DNA of 34,398 bases from Anaerolineae bacterium (GTDB taxonomy: Bacteria; Chloroflexota; Anaerolineae; Aggregatilineales; Phototrophicaceae): contig JALHOR010000058.1 in assembly GCA_022842885.1 (NCBI GenBank), positions 1 through 34,398 of the forward strand. Reading direction: 5' to 3'. A program made the translations under genes and the position numbers. The notes under the pieces were generated by a model that did not search any database, was not told where the DNA came from, and worked only from the letters and a program-made list of their open reading frames with translations. This document shows, one piece after another, positions 25,704 through 32,806 of this stretch (position 1 is the first letter of the stretch; the number at the start of each line of letters is the position of its first letter).

Positions 25704-25721
25704 CTGAGCCTATTCGCTCAG
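25704..25721 (-). terminator. Weak hairpin terminator after the TPR kinase
   Basis: CTGAGC / GCTCAG is a 6-bp stem with a 6-nt loop lying seven bases past the kinase stop codon. The following minus-strand sequence TGTATTTTGG is only partly T-rich. Confidence 0.4.
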
Positions 25722-25727
25722 GGTAAA

Positions 25728-28424
25728 TTATGTATTGCTTTCATTCCCCAAAAGCGTTTTACAGGTCAATTTGCCGGATTCAAAATCAGCGATAAGCGGT
25801 TGCCAATTGGATAAAGCAGCGGTTTTCTGGCGCACAGTCGCTATATCGGCATCGGCATCGGTCGCATTGCCTTCATAACGGCGCACTTCTGCCCGCAAAA
25901 GATAGACAATATCCAGCGAATTGGGCAGTTCCAGCGCCGTTGTATATGCCGCTTCTGCCGCCGCATAATCCCCCAAATTACAGGCAGCTATTCCTTGAAA
26001 GAGATAATTCTCGACGAGCAGCCCCGAATTTTGTTCCAGAATCACTTCTAATAACACAATCGCCGTTTCCCAATCGCCTTCAATCATATTGCTGAAGGCT
26101 GCGGCTACCGATTGATAGGGGTTAGGGGTCATCGTTTCCCCAAACAAAATGTCCATCAACCGATTGCTATATTGAGCATCCAGTGTTATGGCACTGATTT
26201 GCCGCATAATCTCTTGTGCTTGGGGCAGATTGCCACTGCGGAGTGCCAATAACACCCGTGGGAAATAAGCATAGATAATATCTGGGCTAAGTTGCAGCGC
26301 ATGTGAAAACAAATTGCCCGAATCGGGGTAACGGTCAGTGGCATAGACGCCCAAACCTTGCAACGTCAACAAAAAGCCGTTGGGATTACGCTTATCGAAG
26401 CGTTCAAATTCGCGCAAAACGGGATGCGGGCTATTGCCTGTGACCAGCGTCAACAGCATATCAATCTGGGTTGGCACTGTGTATTTGGGGGCAATGGTTC
26501 GCACAGCATCAATATCAATCCGGGCACTCAGCACATCATTCTCTTGGAACACCAGCATCCCACGCATAATGAGCAGTAATGGATTATCGTCGTCCAGCGT
26601 TAAGGCGGCATTCAACGCTTCGATGGCAGTTGGATTATCGCTGCCAAAATTGACCATTGCTCGATACACCTGTGCCGTGAGTGTTGCGCCCGGAATGCTA
26701 TCGGCGTCCCCCGCATTATCCTGTAGCACGGCTAAATAGCGGGCAAATTCGTATAAATCTCCAGCGTTCAAGTGCAGCAGTGCCATGTTTGCCGCCACAT
26801 AGGGCAATAACGCTGGTGCTTGAATATCAGCACGGGCAATTTCCAAATGACTCATCGTTTGGATAGTCGGGGTATCCAACAGCGCCGCTGGAAAAAGTTC
26901 CGCCCCAGCGGGTTGAATATGTAGGGTGTCATCATCGGCATGATACCAAATGATGAGCGTGGCTTGCTGCTCATCAGCGATTTTCTGGGCGGCGTCTGCC
27001 GAAGTGATGGCGGCATCTTGCAGCATAATCTCGACATGATACAACGCCTCGTTGCCCAAAATGGCTTGCAATTCCGTCGCAATGCGGCGTGCTGTGAAGG
27101 TGTCATCACCCTCAATCGCAAAATCTGCTACTAAAATTTTATACGGGTCACGGTTTGCGCCCGGCGGTGGACCACCAAGTGGCGGTACTTGTCCGGGTGC
27201 GGCGGTTTGTGCTTGCCCATTGGATGGGACTTGTCCGGGTGCGGCGGATTGCCCCGGTTGACCAGCGGATGGGAGCGCCGCCTGTGGTTCTGCCGTTTGT
27301 GCCGGATTTGGTAGCGGCAGTGTCGCGGTTGTATTGGTATTCAACAATGTTCCAGCCAAAATGCCACTAATGACCAATAGCACGGCACTCAACGCAATTG
27401 CTGTCCACTGCCATAAGTTGCGTGGTTTTGCCTTCGGTTTGGATTTTTCCCGCGTTTCGTCATCTGGGCGCAGATTATCCAAACTATCGGTGTCTTCCAT
27501 CAGATTTTGGCGATTTTGCCATGAGCCGGATAGCGCCTGAATGATATTTTTAGCAGTATTGGAGGGTGTTTCCATCGGCAAAATTTTTGGCAGATTCGAG
27601 GGTTCACCCTGAATCAGTGCCACAATTTCATCATGGACGCGCTGCATCGTTTGGATGCGGTCATTGGGGTCTTTGAGCAGCATCATATAGATGAGATTGA
27701 CCAACGCTGGCGGGGCATCCGGGCGTTTTGCCAAAATATCCGGCGGATTTTGTGAGAGAATTGCCAGCAGCATCGCGGTCACATGCTCCCCTTGGAAGGG
27801 CAGTTCCCCCGTGACCATCTCATAAAACATGACGCCCAATGACCAAATATCAGAGCGTTCATCAGCGGGCGAATTGGAATAAATTTCGGGACTCACATAC
27901 GCCGACGTGCCGATAATGACGCCCGTTTCGGTCATGCGCGTTCTGTCACCCAACTGCGCTACGCTAAAATCGGTCAGGCGCGGTGTGCCATCCTCTGCCA
28001 TTAGCACGTTGCCAGGTTTAATATCACGATGCAGGACATGCGAATTATGGGCATAAGTCAGTGCCGCCGATAAATCGCGGGCGAGTTGCAAAAAACGTGG
28101 GATGGGCAGTTGCGGTGTTTCCATCAGCACATCGCGCAACGCGCCGCCCGCCATATACTCCAACACGAGATAATCTTGCGTATCCGTGACCACATAATCC
28201 AACAGCGTCACAATCGCCGGGTGCTGCAAGCGCCGCAGCGCCTCGCCTTCGCGCCGGAAGCGTTCTCGCATAGATTCATCGCTGAGAATATCTTCGTGCA
28301 GTGCCTTAATCGCTACATTCTGCTCGGTTTCGGTATCGTGGGCGAGGTAAACAGCGCCCATGCGTCCCTGCCCAATGCGCGTTTGCAATTCGTAGCGTTC
28401 CCCGATGATTTGTGAGATTTGCAT
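25728..28424 (-). CDS. Transmembrane Ser/Thr kinase with C-terminal TPR part and a DFS motif
   Basis: An 898-residue protein. Residues ~10-272 form a Hanks kinase with glycine loop GQGRMGAVY, VAIK (Lys40), HRDIKPGN (132-139) and activation loop end GTSAYVSPE. The Mg-binding DFG is replaced by DFS (152-154). A linker leads to a membrane helix (~338-361). Outside are a Pro/Gly/Gln linker, a ~100-residue alpha/beta domain (YKILVADFAIEGDDTFTARR, ATLIIWYHADDDTLHIQP) like the one that often precedes TPRs in Chloroflexota proteins, and TPR-like helical repeats to the end. The TPR part presumably binds extracellular proteins. It lies 18 bases downstream of tsaD on the same strand, so co-transcription is likely. 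Confidence 0.88.
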   Translation of the reverse strand: MQISQIIGERYELQTRIGQGRMGAVYLAHDTETEQNVAIKALHEDILSDESMRERFRREGEALRRLQHPAIVTLLDYVVTDTQDYLVLEYMAGGALRDVLMETPQLPIPRFLQLARDLSAALTYAHNSHVLHRDIKPGNVLMAEDGTPRLTDFSVAQLGDRTRMTETGVIIGTSAYVSPEIYSNSPADERSDIWSLGVMFYEMVTGELPFQGEHVTAMLLAILSQNPPDILAKRPDAPPALVNLIYMMLLKDPNDRIQTMQRVHDEIVALIQGEPSNLPKILPMETPSNTAKNIIQALSGSWQNRQNLMEDTDSLDNLRPDDETREKSKPKAKPRNLWQWTAIALSAVLLVISGILAGTLLNTNTTATLPLPNPAQTAEPQAALPSAGQPGQSAAPGQVPSNGQAQTAAPGQVPPLGGPPPGANRDPYKILVADFAIEGDDTFTARRIATELQAILGNEALYHVEIMLQDAAITSADAAQKIADEQQATLIIWYHADDDTLHIQPAGAELFPAALLDTPTIQTMSHLEIARADIQAPALLPYVAANMALLHLNAGDLYEFARYLAVLQDNAGDADSIPGATLTAQVYRAMVNFGSDNPTAIEALNAALTLDDDNPLLLIMRGMLVFQENDVLSARIDIDAVRTIAPKYTVPTQIDMLLTLVTGNSPHPVLREFERFDKRNPNGFLLTLQGLGVYATDRYPDSGNLFSHALQLSPDIIYAYFPRVLLALRSGNLPQAQEIMRQISAITLDAQYSNRLMDILFGETMTPNPYQSVAAAFSNMIEGDWETAIVLLEVILEQNSGLLVENYLFQGIAACNLGDYAAAEAAYTTALELPNSLDIVYLLRAEVRRYEGNATDADADIATVRQKTAALSNWQPLIADFESGKLTCKTLLGNESNT

Positions 28425-28442
28425 GACGTTTATCCTGACCGA

Positions 28443-29510
28443 CTATTTTTCGTAAGTCGTATTATTCAGCGCCCATGTGGGCAGTGCGTCAAAATCGAGT
28501 GAACTGTTTAAGCCCATTTGCAAGCGATAATAAGCTGCCGCCGCAATCATGGCAGCATTATCGGTGCATAAATTTAAGGGGGGATAACGCACTGGCAGTT
28601 CCGTATCTTTTCGCATTTTTTGGCGCAGCATTTGGTTGGCGCTGACGCCACCTGCGATGAAAATTTCCGTTGCCCCATATTCTTTTGCTGCCCGCACGGT
28701 TTTTTCGACCAGAATATCCGTGACCGCCGCCTGAAAACTCGCCGCCACATCCGAGACACGCACTTCTGAACGTAGCTGCGACTTTTTCTCGTTATCGGGT
28801 TCGCGTTTGGTACGCGCATCGGCAGAGGGCGCGACAGTGACTTCGCGCATGACGGCTGTTTTTAACCCAGAGAAGCTAAAATCATAACTGGCATCGCGTT
28901 TACCACGCGGAAATTCATAGGTCTTAGGATTGCCATGTATCGCACTCTGCTCGATGTGGGGTCCACCGGGGAACGGCAAATTGAGCAAGCGCCCAACTTT
29001 ATCAAAGGCTTCACCCGCCGAGTCATCCAAAGTGCCACCCAAACGTTGATAAATGCCATGGTCGCGCATGAGCAGGAGTTCGGTGTGTCCGCCCGCAACA
29101 ATCAAAATTAACACCGGGAACACCACCGGACGAAAGGGCTGTGTAATCCATAATGAATAGACATGCCCTTCCAGATGATTCATCGCCAGCAAAGGTTTTC
29201 CGGTCATCAGTGCCAAGCCTTTGGCATAATTGATGCCCACCAACAGCGATCCAATCAAGCCGGGACCGCGGGTAACAGCGACAGCATCAATATCTTGGGC
29301 GGTTTTGCCAGCATCATGCAGTGCTGTTTCTACCACCTGCCCAATCGCTTCCACATGGGCGCGAGATGCCAATTCTGGGAAAACACCGCCATATTGCGCG
29401 TGTAAATCAATCTGCGATGCCACGATGTTCGATAAAATGGTTTTGCCATCTTCGACGACCGCCGCCGCAGTTTCATCACAGGAGGATTCAATGCCTAAGA
29501 TAGTTGTCAT
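28443..29510 (-). CDS. tsaD: tRNA N6-threonylcarbamoyladenosine synthase subunit TsaD
   Basis: A 355-residue universal enzyme that, with TsaB and TsaE, transfers the threonylcarbamoyl group to A37 of ANN-decoding tRNAs. The ASKHA-fold signatures are clear: ILGIESSCDETAAAVV, YGGVFPELASRAH, VTRGPGLIGSLLVGINYAKG, metal-binding NHLEGH, VAGGHTELLLM, LGGTLDDSAGEAFDKVGRLL, FSFSGLKTA and IAGGVSANQMLR. An insertion of charged residues (ADARTKREPDNEKKSQLRSE) lies in the variable region after FSGLKTAV. Length and start are normal. It is divergent from the zincin gene and followed by the TPR kinase. Confidence 0.97.
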   Translation of the reverse strand: MTTILGIESSCDETAAAVVEDGKTILSNIVASQIDLHAQYGGVFPELASRAHVEAIGQVVETALHDAGKTAQDIDAVAVTRGPGLIGSLLVGINYAKGLALMTGKPLLAMNHLEGHVYSLWITQPFRPVVFPVLILIVAGGHTELLLMRDHGIYQRLGGTLDDSAGEAFDKVGRLLNLPFPGGPHIEQSAIHGNPKTYEFPRGKRDASYDFSFSGLKTAVMREVTVAPSADARTKREPDNEKKSQLRSEVRVSDVAASFQAAVTDILVEKTVRAAKEYGATEIFIAGGVSANQMLRQKMRKDTELPVRYPPLNLCTDNAAMIAAAAYYRLQMGLNSSLDFDALPTWALNNTTYEK

Positions 29511-29572
29511 AGCCGCAACATTACATCCGTTACTTGTTTTTCAGTAGATATTTCAACAATAGATTCGTGTGA

Positions 29573-29578
29573 ATTATA
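29573..29578 (-). promoter_or_regulatory. -10 box of tsaD
   Basis: A perfect TATAAT lies on the minus strand (preceded by TTTTG), about 65 bp upstream of the tsaD ATG. The -35 region is poor. Confidence 0.4.
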
Positions 29579-29650
29579 CAAAACATTTGCCGAATATTGG
29601 GCGTAAGGTTTAAAAAAAGAGTAAATTTTTGCGATTCTAGGCAAATTCTC

Positions 29651-29680
29651 TTTACAAAAATGTGCTTGCGATGATATTAT
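29651..29680 (+). promoter_or_regulatory. Promoter of the zincin gene
   Basis: TTTACA (-35), an 18-bp spacer and TATTAT (-10). The implied start near 29687 makes ATG 29719 the likely translation start, because the earlier in-frame ATG at 29662 lies inside the promoter. Confidence 0.55.
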
Positions 29681-29718
29681 ATATATCAGATTCCAATGGA
29701 TATGAGCGAGATGCAATC

Positions 29719-30288
29719 ATGACTGTGGCTGTGAATGAGACAATGCAAACCTTAGATTTGTCGGTGCCGCTGGACAAACTACCGAAATGGGTTTATGGCT
29801 TGAGCGTGTTATTAATTGTGCTGCCGCTGCTGCCATTTGTGCTGATATATGGACTGCCGTATTTGTTTGAGCAAGCGTCTAATTTGCTGCTGCTGCCGCT
29901 GTTTATGGTGTTAGTGCTGCTGCATGAGGCGTTTCATGCGATTGGTTGGAAATATGCAGGCGGCTTAAAATGGTCAAAATTTAAGTTTGGGTTTTCGTGG
30001 AAAGGGCTTGCCCCGTATTGCCACGCCACCGCGCCCATGAATATTCAGGGGTATCGGTTTGGGGCAGCACTGCCGGGCATTGTCACTGGGGTTGTGCCGC
30101 TGATTATTGGCACGCTCATCGGTGATGCCATGCTGACATTTGCCAGCGCCATTATGATTTCGGCGGCGGTGGGCGATATTTATGTGCTGTGGACGCTGCG
30201 TGCTATGCCGAATCACGCCCAAGTGATAGACCATCCCAGTAACGCCGGATGTTTGGTGTTGTTGCCAGAAAAAGCGTCTACTTTGTGA
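29719..30288 (+). CDS. DUF3267-type membrane zincin metalloprotease
   Basis: A ~189-residue integral membrane protein. Hydrophobic segments flank the zinc motif HEAFH (HExxH, in VLLHEAFHAIGWKYAGG). Following segments are KFKFGFSWKGLAPYCHATAP, YRFGAALPGIVTGVVPLIIG and a C-terminal DHPSNAGC. This is the DUF3267 pattern (putative zincin peptidase), also called a site-2-protease-like fold. The Asp in IDHPSNAGC is conserved in relatives and may be a third metal ligand. Targets are unknown. It is not part of an operon with its neighbours: tsaD is divergent, and the downstream cysteine leader has its own promoter. Confidence 0.8.
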   Translation: MTVAVNETMQTLDLSVPLDKLPKWVYGLSVLLIVLPLLPFVLIYGLPYLFEQASNLLLLPLFMVLVLLHEAFHAIGWKYAGGLKWSKFKFGFSWKGLAPYCHATAPMNIQGYRFGAALPGIVTGVVPLIIGTLIGDAMLTFASAIMISAAVGDIYVLWTLRAMPNHAQVIDHPSNAGCLVLLPEKASTL

Positions 30289-30337
30289 AGTAAGAATCGG
30301 TCTTGCATGAGCATCTCTATAAAATATCACCAATCTG

Positions 30338-30366
30338 TTGACAGACGGACGCGAGTCCTCTATCAT
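30338..30366 (+). promoter_or_regulatory. Consensus sigma-70 promoter of the cysteine attenuator/cysM unit
   Basis: A perfect TTGACA (-35), a 17-bp spacer and TATCAT (-10). The predicted start near 30373 lies about 28 bases before the leader-peptide ATG. This is the strongest promoter seen in the window. Confidence 0.85.
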
Positions 30367-30400
30367 CATAGGCATTAGACTAATCAGGATTTAGGTTCTT

Positions 30401-30457
30401 ATGTTGATGCAAGCGTGTTGTTGTTGTCTGAACGCCGGGAGAATGCCAGAGCTTTAG
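30401..30457 (+). CDS. Cysteine-rich leader peptide of an attenuator
   Basis: An 18-codon reading frame, MLMQACCCCLNAGRMPEL, with four consecutive TGT Cys codons (30416-30427) and a TAG stop at 30455-30457. It starts 28 bases after the predicted transcription start, with AGG a few bases upstream. The Cys codons overlap one arm of a hairpin, and the stop overlaps the other arm. Its presence before a cysteine synthase gene is exactly what a translation-sensing attenuator would need: scarce Cys-tRNA stalls the ribosome at the Cys run. The peptide itself probably has no other function. Cys-rich leader peptides before sulfur genes are known in Actinobacteria, but there they work by a different (translational) mode. 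Confidence 0.8.
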   Translation: MLMQACCCCLNAGRMPEL

Positions 30458-30567
30458 ACAACCGCCAGAAATCCAGACACACCTAGCCAGCGACCACTAA
30501 AGCGCGGACATCTCCCCAAGATTGGGCGATGCACCGCGCTTTTTTCGTGTATATCGCTGGCTTTTTT
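30423..30567 (+). promoter_or_regulatory. Attenuator with mutually exclusive hairpins and double terminator
   Basis: Region 1, GTTGTCT (30423-30429, in the Cys codons), pairs with AGACAAC (30456-30462). The alternative partner of that second region is GCTTTAG (30451-30457) with CTAAAGC (30497-30503), which is the 5' arm of the terminator. The terminator stem is AAAGCGCGG (30499-30507) with CCGCGCTTT (30534-30542), capped by an inner hairpin (CATC..CCCA/TGGG..GATG) and followed by six T. An outer stem, AGCCAGCGA (30485-30493) with TCGCTGGCT (30554-30562), is followed by another T6. A ribosome stalled on Cys codons leaves region 2 free to block the terminator; a ribosome at the stop codon covers region 2 and lets termination proceed. 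Confidence 0.8.
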
Positions 30568-30575
30568 CGTTTATA

Positions 30576-30609
30576 AAGCTATCAGCAATCAGCAATTAGC
30601 TCTCAGCAA
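30576..30609. repeat. AGCTATCAGCAATCAGC-type word cluster
   Basis: Iterated AGC/TAG words (AAGCTATCAGCAATCAGC, AATTAGCTCTCAGC) lie directly after the attenuator. They resemble those at 30741-30780 and 12486-12526. Confidence 0.4.
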
Positions 30610-30740
30610 AACAATGTGGGGATTAAAAATAAAGCCATCATTTCAAAAAGCCAATGGGGGCAAATACCGCCCTATCAACAGGAATTTTGAAGTCAGTTCT
30701 AAAAATCAGGTCTTGAGTTTTTACGATGCAATTATCAACC

Positions 30741-30780
30741 AAAAGCTAACGACTAATAGCTAATAGCCAACAGCTTACAG
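30741..30780. repeat. AGCTAACGACTAATAGC-type word cluster
   Basis: Iterated words AAAAGCTAACGACTAATAGC and TAATAGCCAACAGC lie just upstream of the cysM ribosome-binding site. Between the two clusters (30610-30740) no gene or clear structure is visible. Confidence 0.4.
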
Positions 30781-30796
30781 AGAGGAACCGACCGCC

Positions 30797-31756
30797 ATGA
30801 GCGCCCTTCGCAAATTTGATTACAGTTACGCGCCCGCATCTGCCATCACGATGTTAGAAGCGCAAATTGGCAATACCCCGATGTTGGGTTTCCGGCGGGT
30901 GACGGCACATTTGCCGGAAAATATTAAAATTTATGCCAAAGCTGAGTGGGCAAATCCCGGTGGCAGTGTCAAAGACCGGGCTGCGTCCAATATCATCGCC
31001 CAAGCCGAAAAAGATGGCAGACTCACGCCTAGCAAAATTATTCTGGATAGCACCAGTGGCAATACTGGCATTGCCTATGCCATGATTGGCGCGGCAAAGG
31101 GCTATCGGGTGAAATTGTTCCTGCCAGAAAATGCCAGCCCGGAACGCATCAAAATTTTGCAGGCGTATGGCGCGGATTTGGTCTTTACCGATGCGATGGA
31201 AGGCAGCGATGGCGCGATTTTGGCAGTGCGTGAATTGGCAGCAAAAGAGCCAGAACGGTATTTTTACGCTGACCAGTATAACAATCCGGCAAATTGGCAG
31301 GCGCATTACAACACGACAGGCGTGGAAATTTGGGAACAGACCAACGGGCGCATCACGCATTTTGTAGCGGGCTTAGGCACGAGTGGTACATTTATGGGGA
31401 CAAGCCGCCGCCTGAAAGACTATAATCCGCATATTCAAGCCATTTCCGCCCAACCGGATACGCCGTTTCATGGCATCGAAGGCTGGAAGCATATGCAAAC
31501 CGCTATTAAACCGGGTATTTATGATGGCGATTTTGCTGACCGTGATTATGGCATCAGCACGGAAGAAACCTATGGGATGGCGCGGCGTTTAGCCCGCGAA
31601 GAAGGTTTTCTAGTAGGCATCAGCGCGGCAGCGGCGTTAGTTGGGGCGCTGCGCGTAGCCGACGAACTCGCAGATTTGCATCAACCCGGCGTCATCGTCA
31701 CCCTATTCCCGGATAATGCCTACAAATACCTCAGCGAAACTTTCTGGACGAAGTAG
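30797..31756 (+). CDS. cysM: Cysteine synthase (CysM-type, PLP-dependent)
   Basis: A 319-residue fold-type II PLP enzyme that makes cysteine from an activated serine (O-acetyl- or O-phosphoserine) and sulfide or a sulfur carrier. The PLP Lys is in NPGGSVKDRAA, the phosphate/substrate loop is STSGNTGIAYA, HFVAGLGTSGTFMGTSRRL binds the PLP phosphate, and PDTPFHGIEGWKHM and VGISAAAALVGALRVA are typical of CysM rather than CysK. Which activated serine is used cannot be read safely. GAGAGGAA lies about ten bases upstream of the ATG. It has a ~420-base leader carrying a cysteine-codon attenuator, so its expression should rise when charged tRNA-Cys falls. A terminator follows. Confidence 0.92.
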   Translation: MSALRKFDYSYAPASAITMLEAQIGNTPMLGFRRVTAHLPENIKIYAKAEWANPGGSVKDRAASNIIAQAEKDGRLTPSKIILDSTSGNTGIAYAMIGAAKGYRVKLFLPENASPERIKILQAYGADLVFTDAMEGSDGAILAVRELAAKEPERYFYADQYNNPANWQAHYNTTGVEIWEQTNGRITHFVAGLGTSGTFMGTSRRLKDYNPHIQAISAQPDTPFHGIEGWKHMQTAIKPGIYDGDFADRDYGISTEETYGMARRLAREEGFLVGISAAAALVGALRVADELADLHQPGVIVTLFPDNAYKYLSETFWTK

Positions 31757-31794
31757 GTTTCATCACTAAAGAACACAAAACGCACAACGATTGA

Positions 31795-31828
31795 AGCCAG
31801 AGTAATTTTTATTCTGGCTGTTTGTTTT
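31795..31828 (+). terminator. Intrinsic terminator after cysM
   Basis: AGCCAGA / TCTGGCT with an extended A/T-rich upper stem is followed by GTTTGTTTT. It separates cysM from the two small genes downstream. Confidence 0.75.
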
Positions 31829-31888
31829 AGATGCCATGCATGATAGCCTTGTTTTTGAATACCTAGTGTATGTGGATAACCATGAACA

Positions 31889-32290
31889 ATGCCTGATAAT
31901 GTAACGCCTTTTCAAAAATTAATAAGCGAACCCGAGATTAGCGAAAGCGATAGAGCAGAGCTTACAGCTAATCAGGCTGAAGTTGAGCAACTCATAAATC
32001 AGTGGTCATCAGGAACTTTTGTTGATGTTATCGATATTATTCTCTATCATTTCTCCAAACATAGCAAAAGTATGGATGTTGGGTTGCTTAAATACTTACG
32101 TAAGGCGGATACAGCATTTCATCAAATTATTGCGAAATCTGGAAATTGGCGAAAAATTGAAATCGAGGATTTAACCGACCCAACTGGACTAATCCATATC
32201 ATTCGATATGATAAAATAGGGTTAAAAGAATTCATCGTGTTAAGTAGCGATGATCCGGCGAAGATAGTGACATACGGAATCAACAAATGA
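31889..32290 (+). CDS. Unrecognised small protein, BECR-toxin-like in pattern
   Basis: A 133-residue soluble protein. I do not recognise a named family with confidence. The N-terminal ~45 residues are charged and helical (ESDRAELTANQAEVEQLI). The C-terminal ~85 residues run YHFSKHSKSMD, LLKYLRKADTAFHQI, LIHIIRYDKIGLKEFIVLSS, PAKIVTYGI. This order (HFxKH, helix, RYD strand, FxVL strand, IVTY strand) is reminiscent of RelE/EndoU-like (BECR-fold) RNase toxin domains, but the match is by eye only. Codon use and base composition are clearly more AT-rich than in neighbouring genes. It is 18 bases upstream of another small unknown gene, an arrangement that would suit a toxin-immunity pair. No secretion domain is present. 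Confidence 0.65.
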   Translation: MPDNVTPFQKLISEPEISESDRAELTANQAEVEQLINQWSSGTFVDVIDIILYHFSKHSKSMDVGLLKYLRKADTAFHQIIAKSGNWRKIEIEDLTDPTGLIHIIRYDKIGLKEFIVLSSDDPAKIVTYGINK

Positions 32291-32308
32291 ATTTCAAAAG
32301 AGAAAGTT

Positions 32309-32722
32309 ATGGATGAACTCATTGCCATAGAAATCATGCTCAATGTTGAAAAACGCTGTAAGGTGTTATATCACCAAGCGGACCATCAACATGAAATTCA
32401 ATTGTTAAACGATGCTGCGAATGTCTGGGCGCATGTAGATTATTGGGCAGATAGTGTGATGGGCTATAGTTCCTCAATTACAAAAAAAACTTTTCTACTG
32501 GACACGACCAATGCCTATCATGAACAAGCAGTGAAATCACTTGACGGTTTAAAACACCTCAATATTTTCCGCAATGAGGCAGTGTATCGCTGGTATAATG
32601 ATGAAAACAGCCAACAATACCCGCTGATTCGAGACTACATCAACGGTATTGATTACTTGCGTTTGCTGGCAATCAACTATTTAGAAATGCATGTTTTGGT
32701 CATTCAAATCATCCCAAATTAG
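32309..32722 (+). CDS. Unrecognised small protein, possible partner of the preceding gene
   Basis: A 137-residue, probably all-helical, acidic soluble protein (IAIEIMLNVEKRCKVLYHQA, LLNDAANVWAHVDYWADSVM, YLRLLAINYLEMHVLVIQII). No family, signal peptide, membrane span or catalytic motif is recognised. The ATG follows GAGAAAG and lies 18 bases after the previous stop, so the two genes form an operon. Both are AT-rich compared with the neighbours, suggesting joint acquisition. If the upstream protein is a toxin this would be its immunity protein, but that is speculation. Confidence 0.65.
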   Translation: MDELIAIEIMLNVEKRCKVLYHQADHQHEIQLLNDAANVWAHVDYWADSVMGYSSSITKKTFLLDTTNAYHEQAVKSLDGLKHLNIFRNEAVYRWYNDENSQQYPLIRDYINGIDYLRLLAINYLEMHVLVIQIIPN

Positions 32723-32760
32723 CATGTTATGATTCGCGCCATATTGATTTCTCTACACAT

Positions 32761-32769
32761 TGCTATAAT
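32761..32769 (+). promoter_or_regulatory. Extended -10 promoter of the LamG-like gene
   Basis: TGCTATAAT is a perfect TATAAT with TGn. A start near 32776 supports translation from GTG 32807 rather than TTG 32783. Confidence 0.6.
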
Positions 32770-32806
32770 CGCCGCGTAAGCATTGAATCAATACAGGATT
32801 GTTATC

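Noticed and set aside
30401-30567. T-box riboswitch instead of a leader peptide attenuator
   Set aside because: There is no T-box consensus (AGGGTGGNACCGCG) or specifier-loop layout. The translatable Cys-codon run and exclusive stems explain the sequence better.
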